A program made the position numbers and the translations under genes. Positions 5,665 through 11,466 of a stretch of DNA of 11,952 bases are shown piece after piece. Source of the DNA: an uncultured Clostridia bacterium (GTDB taxonomy: Bacteria > Bacillota > Clostridia > Oscillospirales > Ruminococcaceae). The notes under the pieces are model-generated. The model made no database searches. It was not told the origin of the DNA and saw nothing but the letters and a program-made list of their open reading frames with translations. Position 1 is the first letter of the stretch; every line of letters begins with the position of its first letter. The stretch is taken from NCBI GenBank assembly GCA_937894185.1, contig CALCSA010000434.1:1-11952 (forward strand). The letters are read 5' to 3'.

Positions 5665-5797
5665 ACATCACCAGTACAAACTGAGCAGGCCGAAGCCAAC
5701 CGCGGTTTTGGGGCCGGGCCGCACCGCGGCAGCAGACTTTGCCAAAAATCAGGCATATCTGTGGGACAGTCGTATTGTCCCGCAGATATGCTTTTTT
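5665..5797 (+). ncRNA. NiCo (czcD-type) riboswitch with expression-platform terminator
   Basis: The aptamer senses Ni2+/Co2+ and, in described members, prevents formation of an overlapping terminator when metal is bound. Conserved-looking segments are ACTGAGCAGGC (5680-5690), GGCAGCAG (about 5728-5734) and TCTGTGGGACAGT (5758-5770); ACTG (5680-5683) pairs with CAGT (5767-5770) to close the junction. The 3' half is shared with a strong terminator: GCATATCTG (5753-5761) with CAGATATGC (5783-5791) and GGGACA (5763-5768) with TGTCCC (5776-5781), then six Ts (5792-5797). The downstream gene is a cation diffusion facilitator, the usual partner. Identification is from remembered consensus, not a covariance search. 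Confidence 0.88.
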
Positions 5798-5861
5798 GTA
5801 TGGCGGGAGACGGTCTACAGGCGCCGAAGAGCTATCGACATGAAAATGGAGGTAACTTTCT

Positions 5862-6761
5862 ATGGAACAAAACAATCAGCGGCTGGCCATACGGGTCTCA
5901 GTCAACACCATTGTATTAAACGTACTGCTTTCGGCCTTTAAACTGGTGGCGGGCATTGTGGGGCACTCGGCCGCCATGGTTTCGGATGCGGTACACTCCC
6001 TTTCCGATGTGGTGAGCACCATAATCGTCATCTTTGGCCTCAAGGTAGCGAACAAAAAGGCCGACAAGGAGCATCCTTACGGCCACGAGCGATTCGAATG
6101 TGTGGCCTCTATCATCTTGGCGGTGATTTTAGGGGTGACTGGAGTTGGAATCGGCCTTAGCGGCATCCGCACCATTTTGGCCGGGCACTACGAAACTCTG
6201 GCCATCCCCAGCCTTCTGGCGCTGTCCGCCGCCATTACCTCCATTGTTGTCAAGGAGGGGATGTACTGGTACACCAAAGCAGCGGCCAAAAAGGTCAATT
6301 CCACCGCTTTGATGGCCAGTGCCTGGCATCACCGCTCCGATGCCCTATCTTCGGTGGGCAGTCTGGCGGGAATCGCCGGTGCACGAATCGGCTATCCGGT
6401 GGTGGATTCGGTGGCCTGTTTAATTATCTGCTTCTTCATTATCAAGGCAGCCTTTGATATTTTTATGGACGCCATCAATAAGATGACCGACCGTTCCTGC
6501 GACGACGAGACCGTAGCGGAAATCCAGACTTTGATTCTGGCTCAGGATCAGGTTCTGGGGATTGATCTGCTCCGCACCCGGCTGTTCGGCGATAAAATCT
6601 ACGTGGATGTGGAAATCAGCGTGGACGGCAACATCTCCTTATATAACAGCCACAACATTGCCCACATTGTTCACGATGCTTTGGAGGATCACTTCCCCAC
6701 CATTAAACACTGTATGGTGCACGTCAATCCCGGGAGCAAGCCAGAGAATTCCGGGGAATAA
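5862..6761 (+). CDS. Cation diffusion facilitator metal exporter, probably cobalt/nickel
   Basis: A 299-residue CDF transporter that would export divalent metal ions from the cytoplasm in exchange for protons. It has about six membrane helices followed by a cytoplasmic ferredoxin-like domain (about 210-299, with VDVEISVDGNISLYNSHNIA). The transport site is H45-xxx-D49 in helix 2 (VSDAVHSLSDV) and H156-xxx-D160 in helix 5 (AWHHRSDAL), at positions that match the E. coli FieF site; H71 and H75 lie in the HPYGHERFE interface loop. Histidine in place of the first aspartate of FieF suits Zn/Co/Ni rather than Fe transport. ATG 5862 has GGAGG at 5848-5852. The upstream NiCo riboswitch argues for Co2+/Ni2+ efflux induced by those metals. 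The CzcD label is a family-level inference, so no symbol is given. Confidence 0.93.
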   Translation: MEQNNQRLAIRVSVNTIVLNVLLSAFKLVAGIVGHSAAMVSDAVHSLSDVVSTIIVIFGLKVANKKADKEHPYGHERFECVASIILAVILGVTGVGIGLSGIRTILAGHYETLAIPSLLALSAAITSIVVKEGMYWYTKAAAKKVNSTALMASAWHHRSDALSSVGSLAGIAGARIGYPVVDSVACLIICFFIIKAAFDIFMDAINKMTDRSCDDETVAEIQTLILAQDQVLGIDLLRTRLFGDKIYVDVEISVDGNISLYNSHNIAHIVHDALEDHFPTIKHCMVHVNPGSKPENSGE

Positions 6762-6780
6762 CGGGCAGGATCTTAACTTT

Positions 6781-6948
6781 GTGAATTTGAAACGGAGATT
6801 GAACGAGATTGAGGGAGATTATAGCAGAAAAACGCAGGAAGCAAAACGTAGATTAAAAAACTTCTTGACAGCCCAGCTCTCCTTGGGTATACTAGGGAAT
6901 GTTGAATCCTTGGATGAATACGCAGCGCGGCGCATTTCGCCGCCATAA
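6781..6948 (+). CDS. Possible small basic amphipathic ORF (GTG start)
   Basis: A 55-codon frame starting GTG 6781, with AGGA (6767-6770) 10 bases upstream and 19 bases after the CDF stop. The predicted N-terminal 35 residues are rich in Lys/Arg/Glu (KRRLNEIEGDYSRKTQEAK) and could form an amphipathic or coiled-coil helix. Against it, the second half overlaps the rplM promoter and leader hairpin, and no family is recognised. A CDF-cotranscribed peptide is possible, but chance is at least as likely. Confidence 0.22.
   Translation: MNLKRRLNEIEGDYSRKTQEAKRRLKNFLTAQLSLGILGNVESLDEYAARRISPP
6865..6893 (+). promoter_or_regulatory. Consensus promoter of rplM-rpsI
   Basis: Perfect TTGACA (6865-6870), 17-base spacer and TATACT (6888-6893, 5/6). 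The leader of about 68 nt contains a GCGGCG/CGCCGC hairpin (6927-6932 with 6938-6943) just upstream of the ribosome binding site. It may be an L13-type autoregulatory leader, but I could not match a consensus. Confidence 0.9.
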
Positions 6949-6967
6949 ATCAGGAGGGAATTGAAAC

Positions 6968-7396
6968 ATGTCCACCTATATGCCCAAGGCCGGCGAGATT
7001 ACCCGCAAGTGGTATCTCCTTGACGCCGCCGGCAAGCCCCTTGGCAGAACAGCCACCACTGCGGCTCACATTCTGCGGGGCAAGCACAAGCCTACCTTTG
7101 TCCCCCACGCCGACTGCGGCGACCATGTTGTGATTGTCAATGCGGAAAAAGCTGTGCTTACCGGCAACAAGCTGGAGCAAAAGTACTATCGCCGCCATTC
7201 CGGCTGGGTTGGCGGCCTGAAGGAAATCCGCTACGACGCTCTGATGGAAAAACGCCCGGAGCAGGCTATGATGCTGGCCATTAAAGGCATGCTGCCTGAC
7301 AACACCGTCGGCCGCAAAAGTCTGACTCGTTGCCGCATCTACCGCGGCGCCGAGCATCAAAACCAGGCTCAGAATCCCGAAGCCTGGACGCTGTAG
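6968..7396 (+). CDS. rplM: Large subunit ribosomal protein uL13
   Basis: A 142-residue protein with the L13 signature throughout: RKWYLLDAAGKPLGRTATTA near the N-terminus, ILRGKHKPTFVPHADCGDHV (about 35-54), YYRRHSGWVGGLKE (about 75-88) and the closing GMLPDNTVGRKSLTR plus IYRGAEHQNQAQNP. It is an early assembly protein of the 50S subunit. ATG 6968 follows AGGAGG (6952-6957) at a normal distance, and length is usual for the family (about 142-148). It forms the standard operon with rpsI 19 bases downstream, expressed from the promoter at 6865-6893. Nothing unusual is seen. Confidence 0.98.
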   Translation: MSTYMPKAGEITRKWYLLDAAGKPLGRTATTAAHILRGKHKPTFVPHADCGDHVVIVNAEKAVLTGNKLEQKYYRRHSGWVGGLKEIRYDALMEKRPEQAMMLAIKGMLPDNTVGRKSLTRCRIYRGAEHQNQAQNPEAWTL

Positions 7397-7415
7397 GAAA
7401 GGGGGATATTAGATT

Positions 7416-7820
7416 ATGGGAATTTATGATACCAAAGCTTATTTTTATGGTACCGGCCGCAGAAAGCTGTCGGTGGCCAGAGTTCGGATGTATCCCGGCT
7501 CCGGCAAAATCACCATCAACGACCGGGATATTGATGACTACTTCGGTCTGGATACCCTGAAGTTGATTGTCCGTCAGCCTCTGGAGCTGACGCAGACCAC
7601 CCCCAAGTTCGACATCGTCATCCGGGTATCCGGCGGTGGCGTAACCGGACAAGCCGGCGCAATCCGCCACGGCATTTCCCGCGCCCTGCTCACCTACGAC
7701 GAGGAGCTGCGGCCCCAACTGAAGAAGGCCGGCTTCCTCACCCGTGACCCCCGCATGAAGGAGCGCAAAAAGTACGGCCTCAAAGCCGCCCGCCGTGCGC
7801 CCCAGTTCTCCAAGAGATAG
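7416..7820 (+). CDS. rpsI: Small subunit ribosomal protein uS9
   Basis: A 134-residue S9 protein. It has the typical YGTGRRKLSVARVRM start (about 11-25), GSGKITINDR, the core GGGVTGQAGAIRHGISRALL, and the basic C-terminus LTRDPRMKERKKYGLKAARR with terminal QFSKR. In the ribosome, the C-terminal Lys-Arg tail reaches the P-site tRNA. ATG 7416 has an AGGAAAGGGGG purine tract (7395-7405) overlapping the rplM stop region. Slightly N-terminally extended relative to E. coli, as usual in Firmicutes. Confidence 0.98.
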   Translation: MGIYDTKAYFYGTGRRKLSVARVRMYPGSGKITINDRDIDDYFGLDTLKLIVRQPLELTQTTPKFDIVIRVSGGGVTGQAGAIRHGISRALLTYDEELRPQLKKAGFLTRDPRMKERKKYGLKAARRAPQFSKR

Positions 7821-7837
7821 TTTTTGCCAATCAAAAC

Positions 7838-7869
7838 CCGCATGGATACAGTATCCATGCGGTTTTTTT
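7838..7869 (+). terminator. Intrinsic terminator of rplM-rpsI
   Basis: An 11-bp stem CCGCATGGATA (7838-7848) with TATCCATGCGG (7852-7862), a 3-base loop and seven Ts (7863-7869). Confidence 0.93.
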
Positions 7870-7941
7870 GTTTTGGGCGTAATGAATCTGCGGCACATTT
7901 TGTCGATTATAGACTAGTTTTGCCGATTTCCATGTTTTTCC

Positions 7942-7970
7942 TTGACAGAGGCAATCCGCTTCGTTAACAT
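7942..7970 (+). promoter_or_regulatory. Promoter upstream of the small ORF and diguanylate cyclase
   Basis: TTGACA (7942-7947), 17-base spacer and TAACAT (7965-7970, 4/6). The start near 7977 gives a 245-nt leader before the cyclase, containing the small ORF at 8015. Confidence 0.6.
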
Positions 7971-8014
7971 ATGAATGGACGACTTGCATTTCAGCGCTTT
8001 CTTTAGGGCCAGGA

Positions 8015-8152
8015 ATGAAAAATATAGTATCTGTTTGCGTTATTGCAATCTCCGCCCACATGACCTTTGGCCCTTGTCTTTATGATAATGGAGTCATCGC
8101 CGCCTTAGAAAACATATGGCAGAGGCACCTGCTTGCGGCATGCATAAAATAA
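8015..8152 (+). CDS. Putative 45-residue small protein upstream of the diguanylate cyclase
   Basis: A 45-residue frame with a hydrophobic N-terminus (MKNIVSVCVIAISAHMTFG) that could be a membrane helix or secretion signal, then a mixed C-terminus with three cysteines in all. ATG 8015 is preceded by AGGG (8005-8008) at 6 bases and lies about 38 nt into the predicted transcript from the promoter at 7942-7970. It is followed 69 bases later by the cyclase, with no terminator between. No family is recognised. It could be a small cotranscribed membrane protein, a leader peptide, or a chance frame in a long leader. Confidence 0.38.
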   Translation: MKNIVSVCVIAISAHMTFGPCLYDNGVIAALENIWQRHLLAACIK

Positions 8153-8221
8153 AAAAGCCATTGGTAACATAAGATATAAATTTGAGCAGGGGGCTTTAGC
8201 ACATTTTCGGAGAGTGGCGCA

Positions 8222-9388
8222 ATGATGTTAAACATTCACATCGGAACGTTAATTGTTGTCATTGTGACAGGGCATGCATTTGCGGGCTTGTTGGGCGGCT
8301 TCTATCTGGCCAAGCGAAAAAAAGACGCAACGCTGTACACGTTTTTGCTGGCGCGTTTTTTGGATGCCTTTGCATGGACTCTGCTGGGACTGAGAGGATG
8401 CATTCCAAGCTGGATGTCGATTTTGGTCGGAAACGCTTTGCTCATGGCGGGAAGCGCTCTGCAAATCGTCTCCTTTCTCTCGGCGAAGGGACGCCTCACC
8501 CCTCAACTCAAGCGGAGATGCTATACCATTGCGCTGCTGTTCCTCCTTCTGCTTCAGCTGGCTCTTTCCCTTTACAGCGCCCAAGATGCCATGCGCACCG
8601 CTCTGGTCTCTTTCAGCATGGCCATGTTATGGAGCATGCCGGTTTATTTTTCTTTCCGGGATAAAAGCGCCTCCCCTTTGCAGAAGCTTATCACCTTTGT
8701 CTATGGAGTGGGAATTATCTTTCTGATTTTCCGGGGTGTTGGAGCTATGCTTTCGGAGCAACCCATGGCTCTTTTGTCCAACCATCTATTTAATATTTTG
8801 TTTTTCTTCTGGCTGTATCTGACCACTCTGGTGGGAAATACCGGGCTGATTCTCCTTTCTAAGGAAAAGGCAGATCTGGTTCTAACCAAGGCCGCCACCT
8901 GCGACGAACTAACCGACCTGTACAATCGTCGTGCCTTTTTTCTTCACGCCAAGGAATGTCTTGCCTTTTGCGCAAGGCAACAAACGCCCGTCTCATTTTT
9001 TATCATGGATTTGGATCACTTTAAAAAGATCAACGACTTCTACGGCCATATCATGGGGGATATGGTGATTAAAAGTTTTGCAGTTACCATCAAGCGTCAG
9101 CTGAGAGGCTATGATATTTTGGGCAGAATTGGCGGCGAAGAGTTTACCGCCCTGCTGCCGGGGGTGGGAGAACAAGAGGCCTGCAGCATTGCCCAGCGCC
9201 TGAGACGCTCCGTGGAAAATAATCTTGTAAATAATACCATTAAATATACGGTAAGTATTGGAATTACCACCCTTGTTCCCGATGAATGCACCACCATCGA
9301 AGATCTGTACGAGCAGGGCGACACCGCCTTGTACGAGGCAAAGCAAAATGGAAGGAATCAGATTGGCATCGCCAAGAAAAAAGCTTGA
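8222..9388 (+). CDS. Membrane-anchored diguanylate cyclase (GGDEF)
   Basis: A 388-residue enzyme that would join two GTP into cyclic di-GMP. Residues 1-213 contain about six or seven hydrophobic helices with no recognised extracellular sensor domain, so they may sense membrane or small-molecule cues directly. A GGDEF domain follows (about 222-385): DELTDLYNRRAFF (228-240), metal-binding D263 in IMDLDHFKKIND, and the active-site motif GGEEF (304-308). An RxxD product-inhibition site (R295-D298) lies five residues before it, so the enzyme looks catalytically intact and feedback-inhibited. No EAL domain is fused. ATG 8222 has GGAGAG at 8209-8214; an ATG one codon later is equivalent. It is monocistronic or cotranscribed with the small ORF at 8015. 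c-di-GMP targets are not in the window. Confidence 0.94.
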   Translation: MMLNIHIGTLIVVIVTGHAFAGLLGGFYLAKRKKDATLYTFLLARFLDAFAWTLLGLRGCIPSWMSILVGNALLMAGSALQIVSFLSAKGRLTPQLKRRCYTIALLFLLLLQLALSLYSAQDAMRTALVSFSMAMLWSMPVYFSFRDKSASPLQKLITFVYGVGIIFLIFRGVGAMLSEQPMALLSNHLFNILFFFWLYLTTLVGNTGLILLSKEKADLVLTKAATCDELTDLYNRRAFFLHAKECLAFCARQQTPVSFFIMDLDHFKKINDFYGHIMGDMVIKSFAVTIKRQLRGYDILGRIGGEEFTALLPGVGEQEACSIAQRLRRSVENNLVNNTIKYTVSIGITTLVPDECTTIEDLYEQGDTALYEAKQNGRNQIGIAKKKA

Positions 9389-9393
9389 TTCCA

Positions 9394-9427
9394 AGCCCCG
9401 CCCATGATCCGATGGCGGGGCTATTTT
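9394..9427 (+). terminator. Intrinsic terminator of the diguanylate cyclase
   Basis: AGCCCCGCC (9394-9402) pairs with GGCGGGGCT (9414-9422), then ATTTTC. It lies six bases after the cyclase stop codon. Confidence 0.82.
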
Positions 9428-9575
9428 CTGCCGTCTGGAAGCTTTGGACAGTTTTACAAAAGTCCTTTTTATTTTTCCCTTCTTCTTTTCAACAGAAGAT
9501 GCAGGAATTCCGCCTCCTTCCAGCACTATTTGGATGCAGCAACAGATTTTAGGCCTTTTCTCCCACCGATTTCTG

Positions 9576-9584
9576 TGGTATACT
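9576..9584 (+). promoter_or_regulatory. Extended -10 promoter of the sortase gene
   Basis: TGG followed by TATACT (9579-9584) forms an extended -10 element. The -35 (TTTTCT, 17 bases upstream) is poor. The transcript would start about 37 bases before the sortase ATG. Confidence 0.55.
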
Positions 9585-9627
9585 GTAGGTTATTGTATAG
9601 CATTTGCATCAGGAGGTTATCTCAGGT

Positions 9628-10704
9628 ATGAGGAAATTGAAAAGCAAGACCACAATATATGCGCTTGCCCTTGGTATCCTTATTGCGGCGCAGCTCTTTT
9701 ATCCCGCCGTTTCGCCCACATCGGGTATGGCTCTTTCCCTGTTGGGAGATCAAATTTCGTTGGAGCAGGAAGCTCCCGCCACTTTTGTCACCAGCGAGGT
9801 AAACACTTTTTCCACCCTGTCCAAAGCCACCAAGAGCTTTGCATCCGTTAACCCCGATGTCAAGGGCTGGCTGATGATTCCCGGTACCAATCTAAACATG
9901 CCGGTTACCTATTCTTCTGTGGATAACAACTACTACCTCTACCGGGATTGGAAGGGCAACAACTACCCCGACATCACCTGGAAGAACTGGTTTAACTATC
10001 CCGATAACGCCACCTATGTGGACTACCGCCACCGCTGGGGTGATTCCTGGCAGACTTCCTCCAAAAACGTGGTGCTGTATGGCCATAACTGGAGTAATCT
10101 GCGGGCTCCCTTTGATATTGGAACCAGTCAGGCCAACGACCGCACCCACCACATGTTTGCTCAGCTGGCCTCCTACACCAACATCGATTTTGCCAAGTGG
10201 CAGCCTCACATCTACTATTCTACCGCCGATTACGAGGGCATCTGGCGGGTGTTCTCGGTGGGTTACTGCGAAATCACCCCCACTTTCTTCTACAACAACC
10301 CCAATGCCACCAAGGCCCAGCGCCAGGAACTGGTGAATGAATGGCGCAAGCGCAGCCAGTTTAACTACGATGTGGATGTCAACGGAGACGATATTCTGCT
10401 CACCCTCACCACCTGCACTCGTCAGCACGGCTCCACCGAAAACCAGCGCTTTGTAGTGGTGGCCCGCCTGCTCCGTCCCGGTGAGAGCGAAAAAGATCCC
10501 GTGAACATCACCGTCAACCCCAACGTCAAGCAGCCCGACTTTACCCAGCCGGTCAATCTGGCTCAGCTGCAGGCCCAGCAGATAGCTGCTCAGGCACAGG
10601 ACATCTCTGCCGAGGAAGCTTCCACCACCCAGTCCGGCGATCCCTTTGCCAACTATGAGCTGGATACCGGGTCCTCCTCCGATTCCGTTTGGCTTCGCTC
10701 CTAA
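9628..10704 (+). CDS. Class B sortase, membrane-anchored transpeptidase
   Basis: A 358-residue sortase. It has an N-terminal membrane anchor (about 8-28), the entry block VKGWLMIPGTNLNMPV (78-93), and the catalytic triad of family members: H153 in LYGHN, C263 in LTLTTC and R274 in NQRFVVVAR. Length and the insertion before GHN are of the SrtB type. Sortases cleave a sorting motif and join proteins to peptidoglycan or to pilins. Start ATG 9628 has AGGAGG at 9611-9616; an upstream in-frame ATG at 9604 precedes that site and is rejected. After residue 283 there is a tail of about 75 residues rich in Gln, Ala, Ser and Thr with no known domain, which is unusual for SrtB. No sorting-signal substrate or pilin gene is in the window, so the substrate is unknown. 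The symbol srtB is withheld because orthology to the iron-acquisition enzyme is not shown. Confidence 0.94.
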   Translation: MRKLKSKTTIYALALGILIAAQLFYPAVSPTSGMALSLLGDQISLEQEAPATFVTSEVNTFSTLSKATKSFASVNPDVKGWLMIPGTNLNMPVTYSSVDNNYYLYRDWKGNNYPDITWKNWFNYPDNATYVDYRHRWGDSWQTSSKNVVLYGHNWSNLRAPFDIGTSQANDRTHHMFAQLASYTNIDFAKWQPHIYYSTADYEGIWRVFSVGYCEITPTFFYNNPNATKAQRQELVNEWRKRSQFNYDVDVNGDDILLTLTTCTRQHGSTENQRFVVVARLLRPGESEKDPVNITVNPNVKQPDFTQPVNLAQLQAQQIAAQAQDISAEEASTTQSGDPFANYELDTGSSSDSVWLRS

Positions 10705-10757
10705 CAGACCGGACTAGGAAGCTGCATGTTATCAATCCGTTTATAGTTATAACCACA

Positions 10758-10793
10758 ACGAGCGGGATGCAAAATTTGCACCCCGCTCGTTTT
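10758..10793 (+). terminator. Intrinsic terminator of the sortase gene
   Basis: ACGAGCGGG (10758-10766) pairs with CCCGCTCGT (10782-10790), extended by TGCA/TGCA inside, followed by TTTTCT. Confidence 0.88.
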
Positions 10794-10801
10794 CTATGGC
10801 T

Positions 10802-10842
10802 AAAAAAAGCTGTCTGTTGACGCAAAGAGTCATCGCAGCAGC
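10802..10842 (-). terminator. Probable minus-strand terminator of the 29-residue ORF
   Basis: On the minus strand, GCTG (10839-10836) pairs with CAGC (10812-10809) and TGAC (10832-10829) with GTCA (10821-10818), separated by an internal loop and followed by seven Ts (10808-10802). The stem is imperfect, but its position immediately at the ORF end supports it. Confidence 0.4.
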
Positions 10843-10919
10843 CCTACAAGCCCCACCATACACAGGTTGAGGTAATACACAATGAGTATGCGCAGCAGAT
10901 AGATCACCCCGGACTCCAT
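10830..10919 (-). CDS. Putative 29-residue hydrophobic membrane peptide
   Basis: A 29-residue ORF on the minus strand, almost entirely one hydrophobic helix: MESGVIYLLRILIVYYLNLC followed by MVGLVGLLR. ATG 10919 has an AAAAGG site 11 bases upstream on the minus strand. A terminator-like structure with a T7 run overlaps its end. It lies convergent to the sortase and divergent from the cysteine-rich gene at 11088. The size and single helix resemble type I toxin peptides and small membrane modulators, but no antitoxin RNA, promoter or family match is visible, so no role is assigned. Confidence 0.42.
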   Translation of the reverse strand: MESGVIYLLRILIVYYLNLCMVGLVGLLR

Positions 10920-11087
10920 GGCATCACCAGCCTTTTGAAAAATTCTTTATTATTGTTTCCGGCTTCGGGGCGATCATGCGGCAAGATTTTTGGGTTTTCG
11001 CATCAAATTCCCCTCTAATTCATAGATATGGTAGTAAATCGAGATAATTGCGCCCGGACAGAAATTTTTAGCAAAGGGGATTTGGCC

Positions 11088-11408
11088 ATGAATCCAATTT
11101 TAATTGTAGGGATCGCAGCAGGGCTGCTGGGAATTTGGGGCTATGCAGGTAAAAACAGAAGGGACTCGGAGGCAGAGTCTTCCTGCCAGTCTCCGCCCCA
11201 TTGCTGCCACCAGCCCCATTGCCCCACTCCAGAGGAGAAGTTTGAGGTTGAGCTCAACTGTCAGGCCGACCCGGACTACGAGGTGGTGTGGGAATGCAGC
11301 GAAGAATATTCCTGTGATGAGGAAGGCGATTGCGGCGACTTGGATGCATTCTGCGACGAGGAATGTGACGGGGATGAGAACAAAGATCAAGACCAGCGGG
11401 AACCCTAG
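11088..11408 (+). CDS. Cysteine-rich acidic membrane-anchored protein of unknown function
   Basis: A 106-residue protein I do not recognise. Residues 1-20 are one hydrophobic helix with glycines (MNPILIVGIAAGLLGIWGYA), followed by KNRR, suggesting a membrane anchor with a cytoplasmic basic side (topology inferred). The remainder is polar and very acidic, with ten cysteines: SSC and HCCHQPHC (about 32-45), then NC, EC, SC, DC, FC and EC spaced along a Glu/Asp-rich tail that ends DGDENKDQDQREP. Cys/His clusters among acidic residues could bind metal ions or form disulfides. ATG 11088 has AAAGGGGA (11073-11080) at 7 bases. It is a single gene with a strong terminator at 11424. It could be a Clostridia-restricted small protein; there is no sign of a frameshift. 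Confidence 0.68.
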   Translation: MNPILIVGIAAGLLGIWGYAGKNRRDSEAESSCQSPPHCCHQPHCPTPEEKFEVELNCQADPDYEVVWECSEEYSCDEEGDCGDLDAFCDEECDGDENKDQDQREP

Positions 11409-11423
11409 ATACAACAGCACAGA

Positions 11424-11457
11424 CAGGCCCGGCGAAAGTTTTCGCCGGGCCTGTTTT
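11424..11457. terminator. Strong terminator between the cysteine-rich gene and the convergent kinase
   Basis: A 13-bp stem CAGGCCCGGCGAA (11424-11436) with TTCGCCGGGCCTG (11441-11453), a four-base loop and TTTT on the plus strand. It lies 15 bases after one stop codon and 13 bases beyond the end of the minus-strand kinase. Its T run favours rightward use, but it may serve both genes. Confidence 0.88.
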
Positions 11458-11466
11458 GTGTTTTTG

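Noticed and set aside
7831..8061. Minus-strand ORF of 76 codons after rpsI
   Set aside because: It reads into the rpsI terminator, opposes the predicted promoter at 7942-7970, and shows no ribosome binding site or family features.
8118..8135. Sigma-54-like element (GGCAC followed by TTGC) upstream of the diguanylate cyclase
   Set aside because: The spacing between GG and GC is one base off the strict N10 in each alignment I tried, and it lies within the candidate small ORF.
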